Shown piece by piece: positions 24,406 through 32,826 of a stretch of DNA of 39,548 nt. The position numbers and the translations under genes were made by a program. The DNA is from JBAVQS01 sp049694275 (GTDB taxonomy: Bacteria; Chloroflexota; Anaerolineae; UBA4142; SHND01). Where the stretch lies: positions 1-39,548 of the forward strand of contig JBAVQS010000076.1 in the NCBI GenBank assembly GCA_049694275.1. Reading direction: 5' to 3'. The notes below the pieces were generated by a model. That model was not told the origin of the DNA and searched no databases. It saw only the letters and a list, made by a program, of their open reading frames with translations. How positions within the stretch are numbered: the first letter of the stretch is position 1; the number at the start of each line of letters is the position of its first letter.

Positions 24406-25341
24406 ATTACCGCGCCAACCAGGATTCAGCAGTTCTACAAGAATCGCCTTTTGGGCATGCATGCGGTTCTCGGCCTGGTCAAAGACCACCGAGTGCGGGC
24501 CGTCGATCACCTCGTCAGTGATTTCCGAACCGCGATGGGCCGGGAGACAATGCAGGACCAGCGCATCCGGCCTGGCGTAGTCCAACAGCGCGCGATTCAA
24601 TTGATAAGGCGGGAACACCTTGGCCCGCTGGGCAGTCTCTTCTTCCTGTCCCATACTGGCCCAGACATCGGTATAGAGCACATCCGCATCCTGTGCAGCC
24701 GCCCTGGGATCCTCCAACAACTCGATCTTGCTACCGGTCTGTTGGGCGAGCACCCGGGCTTGCGTGACGCTTTCGTCTTTGAATTGATAGCCGGGAGGTG
24801 CGGCAATGGCAAAATCCATTCCCGTCAGCGCGCAGGCGAGCATGAGCGAACGGGAAACATTATTGCTGTCGCCCAAAAACGCGAGTTTGAGTCCTTTGAG
24901 GTTTCCTCGTTTTTCATAGACGGTGAACAGGTCGGCCAGCGCCTGGCAGGGATGCTCGAGGTCGGACAGCCCGTTAATAACCGGCACGCGCGAATACTGC
25001 GCCAGCTCCTCTACATGCTTGTGTGCAAAGACACGCGCCATGATTGCGTCGACATAGCGCGAAAGCACACGCGACACATCGGCCACGCTCTCGCGCTGGC
25101 CGAGACCGATTTCCTGCGGCGAGAGGTAAAGCGCCTGCCCGCCCAGTTGAATCATCGCCATGTCGAACGACACGCGCGTGCGCAGCGAGGGCTTTTGAAA
25201 AACCATGGCCAGCGTTTTCCGGGCCAGCAAGGGTTGGTCCTTGCCCTGCCGCCAGGCCGTCTTGAGATCGGCCGCTGTCCGGAGCAGTTGATTGAATTCG
25301 TCAGGACTCGAATTGGCAATCGCCAAATAATGCTTGAGCAT
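24403..25341 (-). CDS. argF: Ornithine carbamoyltransferase
   Basis: The enzyme makes citrulline from ornithine and carbamoyl phosphate in arginine synthesis. The 312-aa length is usual. Motifs in order are SLRTRVSFD (carbamoyl phosphate loop, Leu in place of the common Thr), HPCQALADL, DSNNVSRSL, DVWASMGQE (the SMG ornithine loop) and HCLPAHRG. The ATG at 25341 gives the usual LKHYLAI start, whereas the frame is open to 25389. No strong Shine-Dalgarno is visible. An inverted repeat (25357-25415) lies just upstream, and the stop codon lies within another repeat. Confidence 0.95.
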   Translation of the reverse strand: MLKHYLAIANSSPDEFNQLLRTAADLKTAWRQGKDQPLLARKTLAMVFQKPSLRTRVSFDMAMIQLGGQALYLSPQEIGLGQRESVADVSRVLSRYVDAIMARVFAHKHVEELAQYSRVPVINGLSDLEHPCQALADLFTVYEKRGNLKGLKLAFLGDSNNVSRSLMLACALTGMDFAIAAPPGYQFKDESVTQARVLAQQTGSKIELLEDPRAAAQDADVLYTDVWASMGQEEETAQRAKVFPPYQLNRALLDYARPDALVLHCLPAHRGSEITDEVIDGPHSVVFDQAENRMHAQKAILVELLNPGWRGN

Positions 25342-25356
25342 GAGTAAAGTGTCGAG

Positions 25357-25415
25357 GCAAAGCATTCGCGCGCATGAACAAGGAGCCATCCCGTTCGACG
25401 AGGCGAATGCTTTGC
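25357..25415. repeat. 13-bp inverted repeat before argF
   Basis: GCAAAGCATTCGC (25357-25369) is exactly complementary to GCGAATGCTTTGC (25403-25415), with a 33-base loop. It lies between the phosphoesterase stop and the argF start and could be an interspersed repeat or an RNA hairpin. Confidence 0.75.
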
Positions 25416-25427
25416 CCGGTTACCGGA

Positions 25428-25964
25428 TTAATATAAATTCAGGATGCGTCCGCTAATGCCGCGATTATCAATCTCCAGCAGTCCGATTGTCGGACCGCCG
25501 CTGCGCGGGACCAGCGAGCCGGGATTGAACAAAAATACGCCGTTGTGGACTTTGGCGTATGGGACGTGTGTATGCCCAAAGACAATGGCATCGACGCCGT
25601 TAAAACGGCCCAGGAGATAGTCGATATAGTCGGGTGTATAGGGCGAAGCGCGCACCAGCCTGCGGATGCGCGCTGTGGTCTCGCCGCGCGCATCCCGGTG
25701 CCCGTGAATGAGGCCGATACGACACCCGCCAAATTCTAATACCTGTGTTTCCTGCAAGAAATTGCGCACGGGTGGTGGGTCCTGTTCGCCAAAAACGGCA
25801 AAGGTCAGGCTCACCGATTCCTGCAGTTGTTGCAGCAGTTCCATGCTGGTGATATCGCCGGCATGCAGAACAATCTCGACCGGCGAGAGCAGCTCCAGCA
25901 CGCGCGGCGGCAGCACTCGCTTGCGGTCTGGAACGTGTGTGTCTGCCAGAACGCCAATCTTCAT
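25428..25964 (-). CDS. YfcE/MJ0936-type metallophosphoesterase
   Basis: The 178-aa product is a small calcineurin-like phosphodiesterase. It has the metal motifs D.H (ADTHVPD, residues 7-9), GD (HAGDIT), GHRD and GHTH (VFGHTHVPYAK). The motif that normally reads GNxD or GNHD is GEQD here (VFGEQDPP), so a usual metal-bridging Asn is Glu, and activity may differ. The substrate is unknown. It is 6 bases downstream of the membrane protein gene at 25971. Confidence 0.88.
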   Translation of the reverse strand: MKIGVLADTHVPDRKRVLPPRVLELLSPVEIVLHAGDITSMELLQQLQESVSLTFAVFGEQDPPPVRNFLQETQVLEFGGCRIGLIHGHRDARGETTARIRRLVRASPYTPDYIDYLLGRFNGVDAIVFGHTHVPYAKVHNGVFLFNPGSLVPRSGGPTIGLLEIDNRGISGRILNLY

Positions 25965-25970
25965 ACGACC

Positions 25971-26858
25971 TCAGTGTGGCACGCCCAGGGCGGCGACAAG
26001 CATAGCCGCCAGCACAAACCACTGGACGCGCGGGAGATAGGTTGGGTCATGATCCTGACGACGCGCGGCCGCTTGCCACAAGACCTGCGCAATCAAGCCG
26101 ATCCCGACAAAACCGGCATTGATCAGCGCGGCGCGAACGACAAGCAGGACCATCACGGCCAGTTGAGCGAGATTGAATTGCAAAAAGCCCCGCTCGCGTG
26201 CACTTGCGACCAGGAGCAACCCCCGGTAGGCAATTGCAAACAAGAGCGCCATCAGGACTGATTCGCCGGTGGGCATCCCAAATGCGGCGTTGCCGATCAG
26301 CCATGCCACCCCGATCTCGGCCAGGGCGCGAGCCCAGGCGCCGGCTCCATGCGTTCCCATTTCGGTTTCGAGCGGCGCGAGAAACAGAGCCAGGAGGGTG
26401 ATAATAAAGGCCGGGCCACCGAGCACGAGCGCGATCGTCATTCCGACCAGACCGGAAACCACCAGCGCGCCAAGCGCCTGTCCTACCTCAGGCCACAAAG
26501 CGCCATTCCAGAATTTACCGCGCGACGAGATCCACTGGGACAAACGGGCGGCCGGTGAATCCAGCCGGGCGTAAGGGAGCAGGATCCAGCTTTTCGTCGG
26601 CGTCGGACGCCATACGCGGAGCGGGGCGCGCCAGTCGGTATTCACCCACGCCGCACGCCAGGCGCCCATGATCGGATCGGTCAGAATAACGGCAATTGCA
26701 ATCCGCAGCAACGTTTCGCCAGAGAGTCCCATCGCGCCTGAAGCGAGCCCCCCACATACGGTTGCCCATGCCGGACCAATCCAGGTCAGCGGGCGATCGG
26801 GGTGCAGCTCCAGGGCGATTCGCCTCCCGAGCGAAGGACGCGTCGCCGAAGGTTCCAT
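25971..26858 (-). CDS. Multi-spanning membrane protein of unknown function
   Basis: I do not recognise this 295-aa protein. It has about seven hydrophobic segments. Features include TWIGPAWATVCGGLASGA, AIAVILTDPIMGAWRAAW and a Trp-rich loop (DWRAPLRVW). The ATG at 26858 is chosen because it starts a normal soluble N-terminus. A GTG at 26936 would add 26 residues. It heads the minus-strand run, facing the plsX promoter. Confidence 0.7.
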   Translation of the reverse strand: MEPSATRPSLGRRIALELHPDRPLTWIGPAWATVCGGLASGAMGLSGETLLRIAIAVILTDPIMGAWRAAWVNTDWRAPLRVWRPTPTKSWILLPYARLDSPAARLSQWISSRGKFWNGALWPEVGQALGALVVSGLVGMTIALVLGGPAFIITLLALFLAPLETEMGTHGAGAWARALAEIGVAWLIGNAAFGMPTGESVLMALLFAIAYRGLLLVASARERGFLQFNLAQLAVMVLLVVRAALINAGFVGIGLIAQVLWQAAARRQDHDPTYLPRVQWFVLAAMLVAALGVPH

Positions 26859-26996
26859 CCCCGCGAGTTTATCACGATAGGGCCTTTTAAGCAAGGGGAA
26901 CCTAGTCGTCCAAGATTCGTCGCGCGGCGTTCCCACTCACCACAAGACGAGCCCGGCCCGTGTACCAAGGAACTATTGCCAATTTCCAGCCCTTTT

Positions 26997-27025
26997 TTGC
27001 TAAATGGGTAGAGTTGAATTACAAT
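26997..27025 (+). promoter_or_regulatory. Promoter of the plsX-fabF operon
   Basis: TTGCTA (26997-27002) and TACAAT (27020-27025) are 17 bases apart. The start would be near 27032, about 77 bases before plsX. Confidence 0.6.
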
Positions 27026-27046
27026 ACCCCGCGTTGTATTCAGGTC

Positions 27047-27073
27047 GTCATTTCCGCTTGTCGATGAAATGAC
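27047..27073 (+). other. Hairpin in the plsX leader
   Basis: GTCATTTC (27047-27054) and GAAATGAC (27066-27073) form a perfect 8-bp stem with an 11-base loop, between the promoter and plsX. It could be an operator or an RNA structure. Confidence 0.45.
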
Positions 27074-27108
27074 AACCATTCTCATCCATCATTCATTTAC
27101 GGAATGCT

Positions 27109-28098
27109 ATGAAAATTATCGTCGATGCAATGGGCAGCGATCATCGTCCAGAACCGGATGTGGCGGGCGCAGTGGCTGCCGCTCGTGAATATGGGGTCAA
27201 GATTGCGCTTGTCGGACCTGAAGCCCGCCTGCGACAGGAACTGCAGCGCGCGGGCGGAGTAGACCTGGGAATCGAAATCATCAACGCCACTCAGGAGATC
27301 CAGATGCAGGAGCATCCTGCGCTGGCCGTCAAGGAGAAAAAGGATTCGTCCATCGTCGTCGGCATGCAGCAGCTCAAGCAGGGCAATGCCGATGCCTTTG
27401 TCTCGATGGGTAACACCGGCGCGGTGCTCACCGCCGCGGTCCTCTACGTCCAGCGCATTCGCGGGATTATCCGCCCGGCCCTGGCTACGGTCTATCCCAC
27501 GCCACTCGGCCCGCTGCTGTTGCTCGACATCGGCGCCAATACGGATTGCAAGCCCGAATGGTTGGAACAATTTGCCTGGATGGGCAGCCTGTATGCCGAG
27601 CGCGTGCTCAATCTGCCGCACCCACGCGTGGCGCTGCTCGCCAACGGCGAGGAAGAGACCAAGGGAAACCAGCTCGTTCAGGACGCACACGCGCGACTCA
27701 AGGCGCGCGGCGACCTGAACTTTATTGGCAATATCGAGGGCAAGGATATTCCAATGCGTTCGGCCGATGTCGTCGTGACGGACGGGTTTGACGGCAATAT
27801 CGTCATCAAACTCTCTGAGGGCATCGGCAAGATGCTCATCGAGCTGATCGAGACACAGATCAAGGGTAATCCGATCACTATGATTGGTGGTGGGCTGAGC
27901 TATCCGGCGTTCAAAAAAGTCAAAAAGATCATGGACTATTCCGAGTACGGCGGCGGGCCGCTGCTCGGCGTCAATGGCGTAGTGATTATCGGCCACGGCC
28001 GGTCGAATGCGAATGCCGTCAAGAATGCAATTCGCGTTGCCAAGCAGGCGGTTGAGAGCAAAATGATCGATACCATTCGCGCCAGCCTGAATCGATGA
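27109..28098 (+). CDS. plsX: Phosphate acyltransferase PlsX
   Basis: PlsX converts acyl-ACP to acyl phosphate for phosphatidic acid synthesis. The 329-aa product starts KIIVDAMGSDHRPEPDVAGAV and contains SMGNTGAVLTAAV, LLLDIGANTDCKPEWL, NGEEETKGNQLV and VTDGFDGNIVIKLSEG, all characteristic. It is a peripheral membrane enzyme in other bacteria. A GGA-type ribosome site lies close to the ATG. The stop overlaps the fabF start (ATGA), and the pair begins a six-gene run. Confidence 0.96.
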   Translation: MKIIVDAMGSDHRPEPDVAGAVAAAREYGVKIALVGPEARLRQELQRAGGVDLGIEIINATQEIQMQEHPALAVKEKKDSSIVVGMQQLKQGNADAFVSMGNTGAVLTAAVLYVQRIRGIIRPALATVYPTPLGPLLLLDIGANTDCKPEWLEQFAWMGSLYAERVLNLPHPRVALLANGEEETKGNQLVQDAHARLKARGDLNFIGNIEGKDIPMRSADVVVTDGFDGNIVIKLSEGIGKMLIELIETQIKGNPITMIGGGLSYPAFKKVKKIMDYSEYGGGPLLGVNGVVIIGHGRSNANAVKNAIRVAKQAVESKMIDTIRASLNR

Positions 28099-29456
28099 CC
28101 AGTCCATTCGTCTCTTTGGGTTCGACGATTGCGCCCGATCCGATCCTGGATCGCTGGGAGCAGGATGATTATCGCCCTGAGCCGCTCAACGAATTTGCGC
28201 CGCTGACGCGGCACCGGCGCCCGCGCGTGGTCATCACCGGGATCGGGGTCATCGCCCCAAACGGCAACACCCCGGAGGAGTTCTGGGCCAATTGTCTTGC
28301 CGGCAAGAGTGGCACCGGGCCGATCACCCGCTTTGATGCCAGTGGCTTACCCTGCCGCGTCGCCGGCGAGGTCAAGAATTTTGACCCGCGCGATTACATT
28401 GATTTCAAAGAGGCTCGGCGGATGGCGCGCTGTTCCCAATTCGCCATCGCCTGCGCGCGGATGGCCGCCGCCGATGCGCGGCTCATTCTGCCGGTTGCCA
28501 ACCCCGAGCGCGTTGGCATCTATATGGGAACCGCCGTCGGCGGCTATGACCAGATCGAGATTGGCATCCGCACCGAAGTGACCAAAGGCTGGCAGCGGAT
28601 CTCGCCCTTTGCGATCGGCGCGGCCATGCCCAATGCCGCCGCCTTTCTCGTGGGAATGACCGTCGGCGCGAAAGGATACCTTAGCACCGTCACCGCCGCC
28701 TGCGCGTCGGGGACACAATCCATTGGCGAAGCGGCCGAGATCATCCGCCGCGGCTGGGCCGACGTCATGTTCGCGGGCGGGACGGAAGCGGGCGTGATCG
28801 AAACCGGGATCGCCGGATTTTGCCAGATGCGCGCGCTGACTCTTCAAAATGACGAACCGCAAAAGGCGTCCCGGCCATTCGACAAGAACCGGGATGGCAT
28901 GGTTATGGGCGAGGGTGCGGCTGTCGTCGTTCTGGAATCGCTCGATCATGCCATCTCGCGCGATGCGCCAATTCTGGCCGAGGTGCTCGGCAGCTCGGTT
29001 GTCGCCGACGCGTATGACGTTGCCGCGCCTGATCCAACGGGCCTGGGCGAAGAGCGGGTCATGCGCCTCGCGCTCATCGACGCGGGGATCGGCATGGATG
29101 AGATCGATTACATCAATGCGCACGCAACCAGCACGCCCATCGGCGATCCGATAGAGACCCGCGCGATCAAGCGGCTCTTTGGCGAGCGCGCGTATAAAAT
29201 TCCGATCAGCGCCACCAAGTCCATGCTCGGGCACACCCTGGGCGCATCCGGCGCGATCGAAGCCGTGGTGAGTGTGCTGACGCTCCGGGACCAGAAAATC
29301 CATCCGACCATCAACTATGAAACGCCGGATCCCCAATGCGATCTCGATTATGTTCCGAATGTGGCGCGCGCCGCGACGGTCGAAACGATTCTTTCGAATT
29401 CTTTCGGACTGGGCGGACAGAACGCCTGCCTGATTCTCCGCAAATTCGATATCTAA
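28095..29456 (+). CDS. fabF: Beta-ketoacyl-ACP synthase II
   Basis: FabF carries out the elongating condensation of malonyl-ACP with acyl-ACP. The 453-aa product has the Cys-His-His triad: C203 in TAACASGTQ, H343 in NAHATSTPIGD and H380 in MLGHTLGASGA. FabF chains normally begin at about RVVITG, which here is residue 44. The first 43 residues (with DPILDRWEQDDYRPEP) are therefore an extra N-terminal extension of unknown use. The ATG overlaps the plsX stop, which supports this long form. Confidence 0.95.
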   Translation: MTSPFVSLGSTIAPDPILDRWEQDDYRPEPLNEFAPLTRHRRPRVVITGIGVIAPNGNTPEEFWANCLAGKSGTGPITRFDASGLPCRVAGEVKNFDPRDYIDFKEARRMARCSQFAIACARMAAADARLILPVANPERVGIYMGTAVGGYDQIEIGIRTEVTKGWQRISPFAIGAAMPNAAAFLVGMTVGAKGYLSTVTAACASGTQSIGEAAEIIRRGWADVMFAGGTEAGVIETGIAGFCQMRALTLQNDEPQKASRPFDKNRDGMVMGEGAAVVVLESLDHAISRDAPILAEVLGSSVVADAYDVAAPDPTGLGEERVMRLALIDAGIGMDEIDYINAHATSTPIGDPIETRAIKRLFGERAYKIPISATKSMLGHTLGASGAIEAVVSVLTLRDQKIHPTINYETPDPQCDLDYVPNVARAATVETILSNSFGLGGQNACLILRKFDI

Positions 29457-29462
29457 AAGCAC

Positions 29463-29491
29463 TGCCGGGCAACCCAGTAACTTGCCCGGCA
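29463..29491 (+). other. Perfect 10-bp hairpin after fabF
   Basis: TGCCGGGCAA (29463-29472) and TTGCCCGGCA (29482-29491) surround a nine-base loop, 6 bases after the fabF stop. No T-tract follows, so it may protect or partly terminate the mRNA rather than end it. Confidence 0.5.
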
Positions 29492-29518
29492 AGCTGCTAG
29501 GAATGACAAACCAAACTC

Positions 29519-30262
29519 ATGGCACAGATCTATACGAACGAGACCCTGATTGAAAACCGCTCGCGCCTGGGCCGGTATGCCAGCCTGGGCGGGTTGGCCA
29601 TTATCGTCGGCGGCCTGGTCGCTTCCTTTCAAGAGAATATCTTGCTCGCCTACGGCGCGCTGATTCTTGGCTTTATCATCTCCAACATCGGGGCCTATTA
29701 CCTTAATCGCTGGGGCCTGCACCCGTACAAAAAGGTGACCGAGGGCATCAAGGGGCTGGGCAAGCAATATTCGCTTTACAACTATTACCTGCCGATTCCC
29801 AATGTTCTGCTCACCCCGTATAGCGTCGTTGTCCTGCTGCTCAAGAACCAGGATGGCAAGATTACGGCCAACGCCAAGGGGTGGCGGCAGGGCAGCAGCT
29901 TCCTGGGCTTTTTTCGCGCGCTCTCCAGCGAAGGGATCGGCAATCCCCCGCAAGAGCTCGAGTTGGAGAAGGACAAGATGAAGAAATTTCTCGCCGACAA
30001 GCTGGGCGAGAATGTCAAGGTCCCGGTCGAGGGCTATATTCTGTTCACCAATCCACAGGCCAGCATCAAGATTGACGGAGTCGATGCGCCGATCATTGTC
30101 CTGAGCCAGCAGCCCGACGCGCTCAAGGACGCGCTGCGGCGCGACAAGCGCACCCCGCTTTTGTCGGAGGATCTCTACGACAAGATTGTCCAGCTCTTTG
30201 CGGTCACGGCGGAGGAAGCGGCGGCCGAAGCGGAAAAGGGCTTTAAATTCTGGCAGCGGTAG
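29519..30262 (+). CDS. Membrane-anchored protein, possibly NERD-like
   Basis: The 247-aa product has two adjacent membrane helices (about residues 20-60, LGGLAIIVGGLVASF and LLAYGALILGFIISNIGAYYL). A soluble domain follows with GLGKQYSLYNYYLP..NVLLTPYSVVVLLLKNQDGKI. That pattern resembles NERD-type nuclease-related domains, which I state as a low-confidence family guess. The C-terminus is rich in charged residues. The ATG at 29519 lacks a good ribosome site. It lies 5 bases before the thioesterase gene. Confidence 0.7.
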   Translation: MAQIYTNETLIENRSRLGRYASLGGLAIIVGGLVASFQENILLAYGALILGFIISNIGAYYLNRWGLHPYKKVTEGIKGLGKQYSLYNYYLPIPNVLLTPYSVVVLLLKNQDGKITANAKGWRQGSSFLGFFRALSSEGIGNPPQELELEKDKMKKFLADKLGENVKVPVEGYILFTNPQASIKIDGVDAPIIVLSQQPDALKDALRRDKRTPLLSEDLYDKIVQLFAVTAEEAAAEAEKGFKFWQR

Positions 30263-30267
30263 CTCGT

Positions 30268-30723
30268 ATGCAAAAGCAACCCAGCAGCAAAATGTGTTTT
30301 GTGTGCGGGCGTGAGAATCCCGTTGGCTTACACCTCCATTTCTATACCGACGACGACGGCCGGGTGCATGCTGAATTCACCCCCGGCCAGGAGCACCAGG
30401 GTTATCCCGGCGTGATGCACGGCGGCCTGATTACCGCGCTGCTCGACGAGACCATCGGGCGCACGGCGATTGCCGGTGATTTGTGGTGCATGACCGCCAG
30501 GCTCGAGGTGCGCTTTCGCAAGCCGGTGCCGATTGGTGAGCGGCTGCACATTGTCGGCGAGATTTCCCGCAACAATGGCCGCCTGCTCCAGGGGCATGGC
30601 GAAATCCGGTTGGGGACCGACGATCAGCTCCTGGCCGAAGCGACCGGCACTTTTGTCCGGATTCCGAATGACCAGATCGAGTCTTACAAACAGGCGCTGG
30701 CCTGGTGGCGTGTCGACGAATAG
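30268..30723 (+). CDS. Hotdog-fold thioesterase (PaaI-like)
   Basis: The 151-aa product is a single hotdog-fold acyl-CoA thioesterase. It has the N-terminal CFVCGRENPVGLHL, PGVMHGGLITALLDE with the HGG motif and nearby Asp/Glu of the active site, and RFRKPVPIGERL. The substrate is an acyl thioester of unknown type. The location after fabF suggests a link to fatty-acid metabolism. It is 5 bases after the preceding gene and 3 before the next. Confidence 0.88.
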   Translation: MQKQPSSKMCFVCGRENPVGLHLHFYTDDDGRVHAEFTPGQEHQGYPGVMHGGLITALLDETIGRTAIAGDLWCMTARLEVRFRKPVPIGERLHIVGEISRNNGRLLQGHGEIRLGTDDQLLAEATGTFVRIPNDQIESYKQALAWWRVDE

Positions 30724-30726
30724 CTT

Positions 30727-32820
30727 ATGCCTCTATCCCTTTCTGACTATAAGCGCCCACCTGAGGATAATGGGCGCGGAGTGCACGGTAGCGCCGCCAC
30801 TGGATGGAACGGCGGCGATCAGGGGCTCGACTATTGGATCGCCGAGCTCCAGGCGCTGGGAGTCAAGTGGTTCAAGGTCCTCGACGATCACGGCGACTCG
30901 CTCAACCTCTGTCGCAAACTCGTCGACGCGGGCATCTTCCCCGTCGTCCGCATCATTCGCCACGACTCGCCGCCCAATGATTCGCCTGAGCCCAATCCGG
31001 GACATTTGAATGCGACGGAAGAGCAAACCATCCATAAACTGATCGATGCGGGTGTGCTCTATTTCGAGACCAACAACGAGCCGAACCTTGGCGCGGAATG
31101 GAAAAATAATGCCATGCCCGCCGACCCTGCCGAAGCCGCCAAACTGGTCGCGCTCAACTGGCTGTTTGACGCGCGTGTGATTCTTGACGCGGGTGGCTAT
31201 CCGGGGTTGCCTGCGATCAGCGTCGGCAATGATATGGATTTGATTGGCGCGCTGGCGACGTTGGGGCGACACGAGATCTTGCTCGAAGGGTGCTGGCTTG
31301 CGCTTCACAACTATACGCTCAATCATCCGCTCGACTACCCCAACGATCTGGTGAATCAGGCCGGCGCGCCGGTTCCGCCGCCTGAATACGATTATGGCCC
31401 GCTCACGAACTGGGTGTGGTGGGATGCCAAGCTGGGGCGTTCTCATTCACCGGACGAGATCAACCAGATTCGCGCGAGCGGCAAAAACCCGGGCAGCACT
31501 CCCACGAAAGATCATTCGGGCTTGCGCGAGTACGAGTATTATTATGCGCTGGCGCAAAAATACCTTGGCCATCCGATCCCGATGCTGAGCACCGAGGGCG
31601 GGCCGCTCATCGGTCGGCGCGAGGATGTGCGCTATCCGCGCATTACTCCCCAGATGCACGCGGACGTGACGGTCGCGCTCTATGATTTCATGCAGCGCAA
31701 GGCGCCGGACTATTATTTTGCCTGTATGCCCTGGCTCCTCGTCCCCTCAGCCGGGTGGCAGCAGGACGCCTGGTATGGCGATTTCTGGGCGCGTGCATTT
31801 CAGAACGGCCCGCGCAGCAAGGCAGCCTTACCTCCGTTTGCGGTGCCCGGCGTCAATTTGGGCCCCACCTTGCCGGTCATGAATGCAGTCAAGACGATGC
31901 CGAATGTGGCGCGCCCGATTGCCGCGCCGCCCATGCCCGCAACGCCTGTAGCGGTAGTGATACCCACGGCCAGCACGAGCTATACCGTCCAGCGCGGCGA
32001 TACCCTGACCAGTATTGCCAAAAAGTTCGGCGTGAGCATTACTGCAATTGTCATGGCGAACAATATCTCCGACCCGAGCCGCATTATCGCCGGAGAACAG
32101 CTCACCCTCCCAACCGGCGCCGGCGCTCCACCGCCGCCGCCTGCTCGTCCGGCCGCGCCGCCGCCTGCTCCGGGCTCCTCGCAGGTCGCCTATGTTTTTC
32201 AGTCAGGTGATACGCTCGCGGCTCTCGCCGGGCGCTATGATACGACGATCAGCGCCATCGTCATGGCCAACCAGCTCGCCGATCCCAATCACATCGCCGT
32301 CGGGCAACGCTTGATGATCCCGGTGCATTCCGCCGCACCGGTCGCGCCCTCGACGAATGCCACGCCCTCTGGCCGGGCGCCGGGCGCGCCCCCCGCGCCC
32401 CCGCGCATCAGCGGTGTTGCGCAATTTGATTCGCGCCTGGTCGCGCTCGGCGTGCGCGTTTCGAATGCGATGGTGGTCCCCGGCCTGGTCTATTGGAAAC
32501 TGACCGGCGCAACCTATCTTGATGCGGCCGAATCGGTGGGGCAATCGGCCATTTACATCTCGCTTGTCGACGAAAAGGGCGCCCCTGTCGACGGCCAGCG
32601 CGTCTTTCAGGCGACGGACGGTACGCAGATTGTGATGACCACGGATGGCAGCGGCAACGCGCGCCAGACGATGGAAAACTCGTACCTTCCAGAACAGGGC
32701 GAGACGGGCAATTATTCGATCTGGGTGGATGGCCTGCCGAGTGACCGCGTGACCGGTCTGGGGCGTCCGCACAATCAACCGGTTAGCTTTCGATTGACGT
32801 GGCAAAAGACGAAAAAGTAA
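30727..32820 (+). CDS. Glycosidase-like protein with two LysM domains
   Basis: The 697-aa product has three parts. Residues 1-370 look like a TIM-barrel glycosidase-like domain, with E118 in ETNNEPNL as candidate acid/base and E290 in MLSTEGGP as candidate nucleophile. Two LysM domains (about 419-462 and 489-532, both with YxVQ/FQSGDTL) sit in Pro/Ala-rich linkers. A C-terminal domain (about 588-693) with IYISLVDEKG and DGLPSDRVTGLG also occurs in the protein at 35806. LysM domains bind N-acetylglucosamine polymers, so a wall or glycan role is likely. No signal peptide is visible at the N-terminus (MPLSLSDYKRP), which is odd for a LysM protein. Confidence 0.82.
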   Translation: MPLSLSDYKRPPEDNGRGVHGSAATGWNGGDQGLDYWIAELQALGVKWFKVLDDHGDSLNLCRKLVDAGIFPVVRIIRHDSPPNDSPEPNPGHLNATEEQTIHKLIDAGVLYFETNNEPNLGAEWKNNAMPADPAEAAKLVALNWLFDARVILDAGGYPGLPAISVGNDMDLIGALATLGRHEILLEGCWLALHNYTLNHPLDYPNDLVNQAGAPVPPPEYDYGPLTNWVWWDAKLGRSHSPDEINQIRASGKNPGSTPTKDHSGLREYEYYYALAQKYLGHPIPMLSTEGGPLIGRREDVRYPRITPQMHADVTVALYDFMQRKAPDYYFACMPWLLVPSAGWQQDAWYGDFWARAFQNGPRSKAALPPFAVPGVNLGPTLPVMNAVKTMPNVARPIAAPPMPATPVAVVIPTASTSYTVQRGDTLTSIAKKFGVSITAIVMANNISDPSRIIAGEQLTLPTGAGAPPPPPARPAAPPPAPGSSQVAYVFQSGDTLAALAGRYDTTISAIVMANQLADPNHIAVGQRLMIPVHSAAPVAPSTNATPSGRAPGAPPAPPRISGVAQFDSRLVALGVRVSNAMVVPGLVYWKLTGATYLDAAESVGQSAIYISLVDEKGAPVDGQRVFQATDGTQIVMTTDGSGNARQTMENSYLPEQGETGNYSIWVDGLPSDRVTGLGRPHNQPVSFRLTWQKTKK

Positions 32821-32826
32821 CCAGCC

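Noticed and set aside
28347..29492. Minus-strand open frame opposite fabF
   Set aside because: It is a shadow of a complete and conserved ketosynthase gene.
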